DNA of 64,000 nt from Incurvaria masculella (lineage: Eukaryota > Arthropoda > Insecta > Lepidoptera > Incurvariidae), in contig OX335657.1 in the NCBI GenBank assembly GCA_946894095.1, positions 1,116,001 through 1,180,000 of the forward strand, read 5' to 3'. Shown one piece after another: positions 1 to 13,200 of this stretch; the first letter of the stretch is position 1; the number at the start of each line of letters is the position of its first letter. Position numbers and translations under genes: made by a program. The notes beneath the pieces were generated by a model, which was not told the origin of the DNA, searched no databases, and saw nothing but the letters and a program-made list of their open reading frames with translations.

Positions 1-87
1 TCTTATGGTTTCGAAAAATGTATCCTGGCTGCAACACAAGAGAAAAGAAAATTTGTGTGAAGATTTTCGCCTTGCTGTCATTTGACT

Positions 88-341
88 ATTACTAAGCCTC
101 CGCTGTCCGTCCGTCCGTCTGTCACAGGACTGTATCTCATGAACCGTAATAGGTAGGCAGCTAAAATTTTCACAGAGTGTGTATTTATTTTGCCGCTATA
201 ACAGCAAATAGGTAGAATTTTAAAATAATAGAAATTGAAGGGGGGGCCATACAAAAAAAAGTGATTTGTTTGTGTTAAATCTTGTACGATGGTACGGAAC
301 CCTTCAGGTGCGAGTACGACTCGCACTTGGCCGGTTTTTTA
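88..341 (+). repeat. Family A dispersed repeat, copy 1 (5' truncated)
   Basis: Contains CTAAGCCTCCGCTGTCC, a CCGT run, TGTATCTCATGAACCG, CACAGAGTGTGTATTTATTT and the palindromic end with CTCGCACTTGGCCGG. Other copies show it lacks the leading hairpin GGTTCCGTACCCAAAGGG. Confidence 0.85.
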
Positions 342-393
342 ATACACAGATGTGTATAATAAACAACGTGCGTCATCCCTCTAGTTTTCTACC

Positions 394-739
394 TTAAGAA
401 CGGCCCGTACAAACGTAGTTTACCAATTATTTTGAAACCGCTATTCCAATTAAATTGATATTTAATATCTAATATCAGGTAACAAATATCTGTGTCTTTT
501 TGAAAAATCCAAACCGAATGAAATGAAACCAAAAAGAAAATCTTCATACGAATTTTGTTTTCTCTATGATTTGACCCAGAATACATTTACCGAAAAAACA
601 AAGGCATGCAGACACAGATATTTGTAGCCTAATATTAGATACCAAATATCAAGTAAGTTGGAACATTTGTTTTCAAATGATTAGTAAACTACGTTTGTAT
701 GGGAGGCGAAATTTTCAGGTGCTTCCTGGCCGACCATAA
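394..739 (+). mobile_element. Family F foldback MITE, copy 1
   Basis: TTAAGAACGGCCCGTA at the left and GGCCGACCATAA at the right. Long internal inverted repeats include ACAAACGTAGTTTAC near both ends and ACACAGATATTTGT about the centre. Confidence 0.82.
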
Positions 740-745
740 ATCATT

Positions 746-945
746 GTCAGTCAGTCAGTCAGTCAGCGTGTTTGCGTCCACGCCTCTCCAATCCTTCTCC
801 AGTCCTCCCGGCCCTCAGCGGTACGGAACCACTGCTTTCCGCCGACGCACTTGATGTCGTCTTCCCACCTGGCGGGTGGTCTTCCGACACTCCGTTTGCC
901 TGTCCACGGCCGCCAGTGTAGGACACGGTTACTCCAACTTAATAT
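746..945 (-). mobile_element. RTE-like LINE 3' end remnant
   Basis: The minus strand reads KRSVGRPPARWEDDIK, then REDWRRIGEAWTQTR and a stop, followed by a TGAC repeat tail (746-765). This is the C-terminal tail typical of RTE-clade ORF2. Confidence 0.7.
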
Positions 946-1018
946 AGCATAATTGAATGCAAAGTTAAGAGCTCCCCGTTCCCATTGTAACACTGAACTG
1001 CATTGCTGAAATTTCAAA

Positions 1019-1205
1019 ATGGCGCAGGCGCAATACGGCATGGAAGAGGGCGAGTTAGCGGGCGGCTACAGCGGGCAGGCGGCCAGCTCGCTGCGGCGTG
1101 CGGTTTACAGCGGCGCGCTCTCCGTGGCCGGCTACTACGAGCGCAGCGTGGGGCTCCGGCGCGCGGGCGCCGACGGTGTTGAGGACGGCGCTTCGTGCAC
1201 AAGAG
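1019..1205 (+). CDS. ZUP1: ZUP1 exon 1 in window (QYGM motif region)
   Basis: Encodes residues 1-62, including QAQYGM, LRRAVYSGALSVAGYYE and GVEDGASCTRG. This segment precedes the peptidase core in ZUFSP proteins. The donor is G|GTTTGG at 1206, leaving phase 1. The left edge is uncertain, ATG at 1019 or an acceptor at about 1027. The exon is GC-rich against AT-rich surroundings. Antisense ORFs over it are shadows. Confidence 0.8.
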
Positions 1206-4200
1206 GTTTGGGTAACCTCCGAAATGCTAACCCGCTGCATCACTTTGATGTCAAATTCAATTATTAAGCATGTTTGTGTGATTTTTCCTGAGTCAATTGT
1301 CAAACAATAGATTTTTTTTGTTTAAGGTGGCCCAACCCGGCGGGCCTAACTCATTCGCGGGCACGGTACAAAACCGTGCTGTTGCGCTCTGGGACCTTCT
1401 CTGTTTCAAATAATAAGACAGGCTCCGTGATGAGGAAGATGCAACATGTCCACAAAAAAGACAATGTGCATGATGTATGATTTGGTAAGATTTACGAAAA
1501 TTTTAATTTCAAAACGACTTATAGCTAAAAGTAAACCACGACCGCTGTAGTAAAAAATCTAACAAAAACCAAATAGATCATAAATCTTGATTAAATAAGC
1601 TATGTCTGATGACTAATCTTTTTAAGATGTTCTTACTTTATCATTGCGTAATCCACCTCCAAAGTTATTGTATAAAACGCGCGAAAAATTCGAACTTTCG
1701 GACCTTATAACTTAGAAACCAAACACAATTTTACAATGCCAACGGTCATCAGACATCTAGTTCGATCAAATAAAGCTATTTTGAGCACAATTTTGGATCT
1801 TTGACAAGAAATATGGGCGTGATCTTCTTTCCCCTTTTGTATGGGGAGATGAGCGGGTTGGGCCACCTTAATCAAAAAAAGTTTAAATTGCAGATTCCAA
1901 AAACCTATAGTGTTACATACCAAATTTGTCCTCCATTCAGTTTCAGTTTCAGTTTCAGTTTCAGTTTCTTTATTTCCTCCATTAGATGTATATTACACAC
2001 TCGGATTCGTCTTTTTTTTCCTGTCGGTTCGATTACTTCTGGCGAAGAAGAGCCGACAAGAAACTTCGTCAGGTTGGTCATTGTATTATTATTTTTTCCA
2101 GTGATACTTACAAACTAGTTTACAGTGATTGATTGATTACTACTGCTCACAAAGAACATTATTATAATAACATTATATACATTGGTGAGGAGCAAACTCT
2201 TGACTACGATAATGACATCTTATTCTAAATTAATAGGAATTATGATCTAAATTATTCAGGTGTAAAAAGCCATCGTCATTTTTGATACAAGGTAATATCA
2301 AATTAAATATAAGTTAGTAAATAAACAAATTCATACTACAATGTTTGCATGAAATAGAAGAAATCTTGAGTAGAAGGCGAACCGAAAAATACACTGTTCG
2401 GCGTTTGGCGACCACCGCTCGGTGTGCCAGCTAACTGCCAGCCGCTGAAAGGCTAATACACCTTACCTTGGTCGTAATGTGTGCTTTCGACGTGGCTTTG
2501 TATTATTTAAATTAAGTGTGTGTATACATGTATGCAGGGTTGCTTGAGAGAATAGAGGCACTCAACGCTCAGAACCCTAGTCTGGTGCGAGCATACCTGT
2601 GCGGTGCCGTGGACCACTATGCAAGCACGTACGGAGACCGCGGCTGGGGTTGCGGCTACAGGTAATGCACTCATCTACTCCAATACCTACTTTGCAACAA
2701 ACAAATATACTAGATGCATATAAATATCCTTATTCGACTTCGGTAATGTAAATTATTTACATTTTATTTGGAATTCAATCTAAGAATAAAGGCCTCTGTT
2801 ACTCCAGTGCAACGTTAGAGAATTATTTTTCGTCATTTTGTTGGCCCAACACTAGTTGACATGCAGAGTGCCGCTTAGTTTCAAGGTTGTTCTAGCACTA
2901 TGTTCAGACGTGATTCGACACACGCACTCATAGGACAATGTGCGCACGGTTGAAAGCATGCCGCCGTGTACGTTTTCATATTGGTCTCATTGAACTGTCA
3001 TCCAGCTTGTTTTTCTACAATTCTCTTATGTTTTATATTTTATTTTATTTTCAGGCATTTAAAAGTAGATATTACACAAATCATTGTTTTGTATTCAATG
3101 GATACAAATTCAATAACAAAAACAATTGAAATATAAAGAATTCTATAATAATTATGGCGGCTCAGTATTTGTTAGCTTCGAGATGTGAGCTTCGATAAAA
3201 TATGGGACATATATACACTGCGTTCCTAAATGCGTATTTTCCATAGATTGCAACAATGTACGCGTACACGACTGTTCCGTATTTCTTATATTCACTCCCG
3301 TGAACGTCATGTTAACATAAGGGACGTGAATCTAGACCACACACAGATCGAACAAAGCGCTCACGGTTGAGAGCATGTGCGGGGTGTAAGCTGTCATCGA
3401 GCTGTCATGAAGAGTGTTTATCTGTAGTTCTATGATTGTATGCACTTCTAATCTGAAATAACTAAGGCCTTTCGCCGTTTGTTAGTCTGAATGACAATTC
3501 TAGGCCTGATATAACCACTCTCGAGACTTACAAGGCATTTTCGAGGTAGTTAGGTTAGGCTCTGACACATATGTCTGCTCAAATTCGTTCCGATTTGATA
3601 TCGTGCGATTGCGGCTATGAGCTGTGATATCAATCCGGAACACAAGTATTCACTGTATTAGCTTTCTCCTGTGATCTTTGCAATGTACGCATTTCGGATC
3701 GTAGGGATATTCACTTAATTCGTTCACCACGACTCGGAACGTATCTCTGCTGGTTACTGGTATGTGTCAGCATGCTCTCGGTGGCGCAAGGCTATCGCAT
3801 ATTTAGGCTCTTCGTAGCGCGTGAGACATTGGTGGCGGTGTGCGCAGGAACATGCAAATGGTGCTCTCCTGCCTGCTGCAGCACGGCGCGTACGGCGAGG
3901 CGGTGTGGCGCGGCGCGTGGGAGCGGGACGCCGTGCGCGCGCGCACCGCCGTCCCCTCCATCCCGCGCCTGCAGCACCTCGTGGAGCGCGCCTGGCGTCT
4001 CGGCTTCGACCTGCAGGTAGGTAGAGGAGGAGTGAAATGCAAGACTCTTCAAGACTCATTAATCTCTGCAATATTTTTAATGTAAATTAACTTAAATGTA
4101 CTGAGACCCTGGTCCTAGCTGTCACCTAGATGGGCGTTTACGCGAAACCGATCGACTGGGGTTTTTAAATGTATGGAGAAATTGAAGAGCGCGAGCAGTG

Positions 4201-7200
4201 GGCGTTAAGGTGGCCCATCCCGCTCAACTCCCCATACAAAACGGGAAAGAAGATCACGCCCATATTTCTTGTCAGAGATCCCAAATTTTGCTCAAAATAG
4301 CTATATTTGATCGAACTAGATGTCTGATGACTGTTGGCATTGTAAAATTGTGTTTGGTTTCTAAGTTATAAGGTCCGAAAGTTCGAATTTTTCGCGCATT
4401 TTATACAATAACTTTGGAGGTGGATTACGCAATGATAAAGTAAGAACATTAGTCATCAGACATAGCTTATTTAATTAAGATTTATAATCTATTTGGTTTT
4501 TTGTTAGATTTTTGACTACAGTGGTCGTGGTTTACTTTCAGCTATAAGTCGTTTTGTAATTAAAATTTTCGTAAATCTTACCAAATCATACACTATGCAC
4601 ATTGTCTTTTTTGTGGACATGTTGCATCTTCCTAATCACGGAGCCTGTCTTTTTCTTTGAAACAGAGAAGGTCCCAGAGCGCAACAGCACGGTATTGTAA
4701 CGTGCCCGCGAATGAGTTAGTCCCGCCGGGTTGGGCCACCTTAAGTGATCTAACATTTGCGAGTTGCCGAAAAAACGTCGATGTTGCCGTTTACGCCGAC
4801 TCCGCGTTTTCATACAATTTCGAAGTTTTGTATGGAGTTTGACGTTTTTACTTCGAATTTCCGTAAATGCCAATTTAGGTGTCAACTGGGACTAGGTGCT
4901 CTGATAACGATTCGAAAAGTTGTCTCATCGGATAGTTATGTTCCGTCTCTCACCAACTCTACAACACGGTAGTGATCCTTGTGTTGTCGTCTCACTCCCA
5001 CTCTTCGTACTTGCTTACAAGAGTAAGCACAACGCGCTCATGCTAGTAGCGCATGCTGGTAGCTCATGTAGCGGTTGACCCTTGACGGTTGTGGCAGGGC
5101 TCGGAGCAGCTCGGCTGCAAGCTGCTCAACACGCGCAAGTGGATCGGCGCTTGCGAGGTCGTCACGGTGCTCTCCTCTCTGCGGATACGGTGAGTGACCA
5201 CGCTAACTCCAGGCCTTTGTACAAAGCCTTAAATAATATCTTGATATAAGCCTCAGCAAGCTATGTTTGAGCGGCTCGTAGCCTAGTGGCGCGGGGACTG
5301 GCCTAGCGTACCAGACAACGACGTCTTCGAAAACCTTAATATCTTTCATTAGTTTTTACATACAAACATGCATACCACCGCGCCACACTAGAGCTCCATA
5401 ATACAACCGTAGCATACTTTTCTCCTTCCCCTGCAGACATACATCGCTTCAAACATGCGCTCTCTTTGCCCAGTTCAATATAATTATGTGCGGGCCGACA
5501 TGTGCCCTCAATAGAACTCAGTAAGTTCTATGTCTAATCCATTTGCACTGAGGGTGCTGTTTCTTTTGTTCTTGTTCTTTGCCTTAAGAACGGCCCGTAA
5601 GCTATGCTCCCCATACAAACGTAGTTTACTAATCATTTGGAAACCGCTATTCCAATTAAATTGATATTTAATATCTAATATCAGGTAGCAAATATCTGTG
5701 TCTGCATGCTTTTGTTTTTTTTTTAAATCCAAACCGAATGAAATGAATGCAAAAAGAAAATCTTCATACGAATTATGTTTTCTCTGTGGTTTGACCCAGA
5801 ATACATTTACCGAAAAAACAAAGGCATGCAGACACAGATATTTGTAGTCTAATATTAGATACATAATATCAAGTAAGTTGGAACAGTGGTTTTCAAATTA
5901 TTAGTAAACTACGTTTGTATGGGAGGCGAAATTTTCAGGTGCTTACGGGCCAACCTTAAGCTGTTCTACCAAGAATTTTTTCGCAGCAGCATTTAGATCT
6001 AAGTATGTATTTCATTACTGTGGACGGTAGTCCAGTAAAGTTTCTTTGCGGATTCTTCTTTACTGGTTGATAGAATCCGCGGATCTATTTGACGTTACTT
6101 AGTGTAGTATGACTATCGAATTAAGACGAATCTAACGACACCTCTAAAGCTAAAATCCCTCAAACCGTTTAGGTTGCAGGGCGTGCCAAAGAATTATACA
6201 TACATATGCTGAGCAGTTGAAATGTGGAACAAGCTGCCAGAAGATGTCGTTGAAGGACCCACCACCAATTCTTTTAAAAACAGGCTTGACAAACACCTAA
6301 AAACACTAAACTAAAGTAACAGTAATAACAAAGCACTAGTGAACCCAGACATGAACACATCAGCTAAGGCTGCTCGTTCATCAAATAAATAAATAAATAA
6401 ATAAATAAATAAATACATACAAACAGACATACATACATACATACAGACATACATACACTCGAAAAACAACCCTCCTTCTTGCGCAGTCGGGTAAAAAGTT
6501 TAAATTAATGATATTGAATTGTGATGTGTGGTTGGCAGATGTCAACTGATCGATTTCCACAAGCCGACGGGCGGCGACGGCGGCCACCCGGCGCTCTTCG
6601 ACTGGGTGCTCCGCTACTTCCAGAGCGAGCCCGACGACTTCAAGCCGCCGCTCTACCTGCAGCACCAAGGTGACGGCCTCGGCTGAGCTTTCTCTAGGGC
6701 TCCAAGTTTCTATACGTCAATTAGAATAATACTGCCCAAAAAACCTGAATCTCAAGGAATGTGACATGTATGTATGTATGTATAATCGACCGTGAAGCAA
6801 GGACACATTAATTAACCTTTGGAGCGCGAACGACGCAGCATCGGCGTCCTGTACCGCGCTCCCGAATCGAATAAAAATCTATATCTAAGACACTGATCAA
6901 GGTATCTTCAAAATAATAACTGTTCCATGTAGCTAGATAGTGCCTCCATTTATTTACGTTACTTTTGTAGTCGTTTGGTTCAAATATAAAATAATAAAAA
7001 TCATATAACATTGACTTTAGAATGTTTTAAAATATTTTGTGATGTTACTCGAGGTTTAGGGTAAAAAAGATAAAGTTATGAAACAAATTTGTTTTTTATT
7101 TCGTAGTTTATGATAGCTGCTATAACATTGTGTCAAAAACTAATGACCCCGCCATACAAAAAAATATTATAATTTGGTTCCAAACATCGCGAACAAAAGC

Positions 7201-10200
7201 GACACTTATTGTTTTTCAAAATAATATTTTAGAATTTATTATAAATTATTTACGATATTATCTCAGTTGAATGTATTTTTAATTTATTGAATAATGATGG
7301 AAGAATATTTACATAAAATTTTTGTAAAGAAAAAGTTTACATAACATTTTCAGTAAAGGAAAAACCCGAAAAATCTCTCTACATTACTAACAGTCTAATT
7401 AGAATCTAATCTAATTAGAATCGAGTTAGATTTTATATCATCATAAACTGTTATATATACACAATTTTTTTGTGTAAGATAATGTTATAATATGTAATCA
7501 AAAACATTTTATTTTGAACATTCAAATTCGGCTATAAAATTGCACTCAGCGCACTCATACATGCAAACGCTCCACTTGAACACACGTCGGTGAGCGCGCG
7601 CTCTATCTATAGATAGGTGGGCGCGCGCGTTCTATCTATATAGGTAGGCACTTACTCAGCTGCGTGACGAAGGTCGAATCTTGTTGCTGGAGTAGAAGCA
7701 GGCTTCCGTGACACGAAGCATTGGTGACATGGTCTTTGAAATAAAACATGTAAATATAAGTTCATAGAAACATAGCAGCACAAGTATATTTTTTAACATT
7801 TTGTAAAAGTGAAACCTAAAATGAATAGAAATTCGAATTAGCGACGGATGGTCAAAAAAAACACCTAATGATTATATCTGAAGTAGAGTTTGTGCGTTGT
7901 CTGTCCGTCCGTCTGTCAGACAACTCCTCCTATTATTGAAGTTACAAAATTTACAATGTATGACGAAAACAAGTTTTGACATGACAGGTAGGTAGATCAG
8001 GTCGGGCCATCTAGTTTGAGGGGTCGCATGATGAGTCTAAGACCAGAGTTTCCCAAGATATGAGGAAAAAAAATTTTGAAGTTGTTTGACATGCATGGCA
8101 ATTGCTCCCGTGCATGTCGCAAGTATATTTTAGGCATCTTTTGTGTCCACACACCACCCGTTAGCATGAGAACAGATGCGACATGCACGGCAGAATTCGC
8201 CGAAATGTAATACAGCATGCACGGCAATTGACCCAGTGTGACTAGTAACCAAAAACCGGCCAAGTGCGAGCCGGACTCGCACACGAAGGGTTCCGAACCA
8301 TCGTAAAAGATTTAACATAACAAAATCACGTTTTTTGTATGGGAGCCCCCTTTAATTAAAATTATTTTTAAATTTTACCTATTTGTTGTTATAGCGGCAA
8401 AATAAATACACACTCTGTGAAAATTTCAGCTGTCTATCTGTTACGGTTACTGAGATACAGCCATGTGACAGACGGACGGACGGACAGAAGGACAGACGGA
8501 CAGACGGACGGACGAACGGACAGCGGAGGATTAGTAATAGGGTTCCGTTTTCACCCTTTGGGTACGGAACCCTAACAAGAATACTATGTAACCGAAACAA
8601 ATAGTACATATTTTTAATTCTTTTCTATTACCAGATGCGTCTTGCCCTATGGAAATGTATGCAGATGATGCAATGGGATTACTTATTAGATATACCAAAC
8701 GATTTCAAAGCAACAAAATTTGGTATTATAACTCCACGCTCACGAAGTTCCTGAGATCTCGACAAATGACTTGAATCACACTTGACCAACGGCCAGCGGG
8801 CGGCCGAGCGGCCGAGCGGCCGACACCAATACACTCACAATGTTTATACTACAAAATATGATTTTCTAGATTTTCGGTCTTTTTGCCATTTTTATGTAAG
8901 AAAACATATCAAGTGTGATACATCACCGGATTCTAAACAAAATTTGCCACAATCCGGACTAATTACATTCAAGCAAACGTAATTTTTTGTGAACAAATTT
9001 TATAAACAAATGTGATAAATCTTTGAAATCTGAACATGCCAAAAAACATTTGATTTTTTTGCTGCCTACAGAAATTGCAAAAACCTATAACCACTGCATT
9101 GATAGATAGCTGAATATATTACAATTTCATTGATATAAAAAAAATTACAATACTTACGTAATATTTTCGTCACTCATCCTTTTCAGCCGGCACAGAACCA
9201 CGCGCGCAAACGTACCTCGGTCGACTGGCCGGCGAGAAGAGCCGCGCGGATTTCAAAAAAATATTTTGTTTTACGAAGTTGCAGCTATTGGGTCGCGGTT
9301 TAGCCAATCAAAAGCGTCCTACACTCCTCTATCCATTTGAAAAAGCCAATCATAGACCAGTAAATCTATGCCCACACAAAAAATCGCCAATCAGCGCAGA
9401 TAGCAGGAGCGCGGCAGAGGACGCCTATGCGGCGTCGTTCGCGCTTTACGGGTTAAAGAAAGATCCCTGTAAAAAGAACTACTTTACGAATATACTGCAA
9501 GGCTGGACCCGAACCAGCAAAACATACCATTCGCGGGTATTGCGTCTAACCAATTTCGCCACATGCTGTATACCCATAATTTGGAATTCTCCTACAATCC
9601 CTCTTCCCGTAATCAATCCCTCCTACTAACACCGTATATAAGATTATACCTACATACATTTATTTAACGCTATACCTGCATTACCGACCTTGACTGCAAA
9701 TATTGAACATTCAAACATATTAATATTACTAAAAAGGGTCCATACCCAACGGCGCTTGGGTTTTTTAGAAGGTGGGCGGGCTCCTGACCACCACCACCAA
9801 AACCAGAAAAATACTCGGAAGCATGCTCTTCATAAAAGCTAACAGGAATGCTTGCAGTTGTTTAAATCCGAAACAAAAGGTATCTTACACATGAGTGAAC
9901 TCACCTAATGTATTTTATTGGATAATCAGAAAAACTTGACATTCCGAATTCTAAATGAGATATAGCACATTATGATAAACATTTCACGTACAGGATCAGG
10001 TAATATTTATAAGATACATTACCTTATCCGTTCAAAGTTTACCATTTCAGATTTTTATAATTATTTATGAAAACAGGAGGTGATATATTATTACGATGAC
10101 TGACATTTTAATGTATATGCCTCAATCGATTTCAGCTAAAAGTTTGAGAGGGCAGATTTTTTTTAATTCTGACATGACTAACGGCAGTGTGTGTGTAACA

Positions 10201-13200
10201 CCGACAGGACACTCGCGTACAATCATCGGCTATGAACGACATCGGGACGGCAAGGCCACTCTTCTTATATTGGACCCTTCCCACGCACCTGCCCAGGTGC
10301 GTATTCTTTATTTAGCAGCTCAAACCTGATGCGTGTTCGTCATTAGTGTAGTGCACTTTTTTGTCGTTCTTTTCTGTGCTTTAATTCATACAATTTGAAT
10401 TCTTGACTAGTTGAACATATTTCATTGCCCGATTTAGTTAGTTCCAAAAGTCCACTACCAGGTCCTCAAAAAGCTTTCTTGGGTTTGAATTGAAGCTATT
10501 TTTTTTTAAATAAATAACGCATCCAGAAAAGGTTGCTTAGGTAACAAACGCAACCAGGTGTTTACGAAAAGTATCAGAAACGCACAACTTAAGGCCCATA
10601 AGCAACACAAAATGTTGCCTCGTTAACCGGTGTGGTCGCAGCCCCTGTGAAAGTCCAAAAGCCCATGCGCTTTTTTGGGCGCCTTTTATGTGAGGTCCTG
10701 GTGTGTGTCATATGCCACGCTTGACAAAAAAAAAGTCCTGCTTCCGACGAATGTCACGACCCTTACTTTTTCAGATTATTTTCAAAATCTGATTACAATG
10801 CTTCAAATGTAGATGTCGCTGAAACTCAAAATTAATTAGTTTACTAATGATTTTAAAACCACTGTTCCAATTTACTTGATATTTGGTATCTAATATTAGG
10901 CAACCGATATCTGTGTCTGCATGATTTTGTATTTTCGGTAAGTGCAACCTTGGTCCAAACACAGAGAAAACTAAATTCGTATGAAGATTTTCTTTTTGCT
11001 TCAATTTCTTTTATAAAAAACCGGTGTGGGGGGCTGTGCTGCGGACCAAAGGTGCTCAAGAAAGCCAAAAACACCTCGCCTCGCGAAACCACGCTAAGCG
11101 AGGCGCCATGCCACCGGATTTGCGTACTATGGCTGAGCTATCGAGCTTATTCAAATTACGCATGAAAACTCCCAGGTTATTAGGTATGAGGAAAGGCATC
11201 CGCCGGTAGACAGTTCCATATCCTGGCGGTGCGGCAGAGAAATGAGTTTGAGAAACGGTTCATTCTCAAAACCCTAATGGCAACCACAAGTAGGTGCTCT
11301 GATTCTCTGCGGCGGGTGCTCTTGATTCAGTTTGGATTTTTAAAAAAACCATAACGTGTAGACACAGATATTTTTTGCCCGATATAAGATGATAGATTGC
11401 CTGATAAAGGTGCATAGGTTTAGGGCCAGTCTTAACTGCTAGATTTGTTGAACTATTGAGATGGATCATATGTCATATGTCATCATATCTCATATTTTGT
11501 CAGCCTCAATGGCCCAGTGGCGCGACACTTCGGCGATCGCTCTCCGAAGTTAAGCAACGCTGGGTCCGGTCTGGTCTTGGATGGGTGACCATTCGACCGT
11601 TGAGAGAGGCTGGCCGTGGTACGGATTCCACGTTAAACTGTAGGTCCCCTTCCTTACTTACTAGGTGGTAGGGTAAATCCCGCCCTGGTACCATCGCATT
11701 GGATGAACGATGGTCGAAGCGGCAATGAAAATTGTCCATGTTTTCCGTCCAGTTCAATGTAGCCGTGCAATATAAGGAAGGTCCTGGCATGGCACCTAGT
11801 TCCCATGTGGTGTGTTGGGCTAATACCATGACAGAAAGTATGGTATTAGCCATCCATGTCCAGTCACATAAAAAAAAAAATGTGACCGGGTTTGTACATC
11901 CATTGCAGGTGCGTCAGGTGCTGGCCGGGAGCGCGACGGCGGGCGCGGCCGCGCTGCGGCTGCTACGGCGCGGGTCGGCTGCGCTGCGCGCCAAGCAGTA
12001 CCAGCTCGTGGCCATCACCGGCCTCATGATCACCGACGCCGAGTACGAGGTACGGTTTGCGATATTGTATTGTATTGTTTTGTTTATTCATCATCCATAG
12101 ACTCATGTACTCGGATTTGTAATTTATCATTGGCCAGTTCAGCAAAACAAATCACAGAAAGAAACTCCGCTGTTTTTTTTTTTAACGTCGACTTAGTCTA
12201 AATTTACAGTTCATGACAAATATCATTTTATTTGCAAAGACTATCCCCACCAACTAACATATTGCCAATTGGAGCAGGCCAGTCCCCAAAAACAGCACCC
12301 GTTCACGAGCATCACGCCGGGCACAGCCATCACCTCTCTCGTCCATATTTTAGGGAAGGAGATAACCCGAGCCAAGCGTCACCGTAAGCAAGGACCTTAA
12401 AGCGATGCACTGCTCCAGTGGCAACAGAACACTGAAACACTTGTACATTAGCTTTTAATACATTTAGTTAGTTTAGTTTAGTTTTGTCATAAACTACTAC
12501 AGTGAGCTGATCACATAGTTACATATCCGTGGCATATCTACGGTAGGTGTGTCTGGTACTAGACCCGCCAGGTGCGGTTATCATGGTCACTGACTGCGAG
12601 TGCCGTGTGGGTTCCGCCACACACATATAAGGGGTCATATTGCATTCATTCCTGTAAATAAGGTCCTGGCATAACACCTGCATCCCATGAGGAGTGTAGG
12701 GCTAATTTAATAACGGTATGTGTGTTATTAGCTATCCATGTACAGTTGTTAAAAAACATTTGAACTGCTCGTAGCCTAGTGGCGCGGGGACTTGCCTAGC
12801 ACACCAGAGGTCTGGGTTCAAATCCTCACCCCATTCATGCACCACTTTCTTTCTCATTCCGAGTTGGATAAGTGCACTTCGCCACGAATGCGAGCTGCTG
12901 CCCGCGCGGGTTGGTACCATCGCATTGGATAAAAAGGTGGTCGAAGCGGCAATTAAAAATTGTCCATGTTTTCCAGTACAATATAGCCGTGCTAATAAAG
13001 GGAAGGTCCTGGCATGGCACCTAAGTCCTTCGGGAATGTGGTATATTGGGCTAATATCATAACGGAATTTGTATGATATTAGCCATCCATGTCAGGATGA
13101 ATAAAAAAAATTTAGAACATTTAAGTGCCTGAAATATTCTTCTGGAAGAATATTTTCTCGAAAAACCAAATAATTTGTCAAAGAGTTCAAAAATTATGTT

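Noticed and set aside
1801..2118. 105-codon ORF with FSFSFSFS repeats
   Set aside because: Translation of the end of MITE B and the TTTCAG microsatellite.
3754..4085. Several overlapping ORFs of 67-105 codons on both strands
   Set aside because: Shadows of the GC-rich ZUP1 exon 3 (3848-4016). Only the frame with NMQMVLSCLL fits the splice sites.
6381..6668. 95-codon minus-strand ORF ending in YLFIYLFI repeats
   Set aside because: Antisense to ZUP1 exon 5 and the AAAT run.
11504..11600. A 5S rRNA gene
   Set aside because: Only the internal promoter part resembles 5S, it is fused to a SINE body with an A-tail, and copies are dispersed.
11506..11853. 115-codon minus-strand ORF (and its relative at 31176-31599)
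   Set aside because: Antisense reading through a SINE; the same pseudo-protein appears wherever the SINE occurs.
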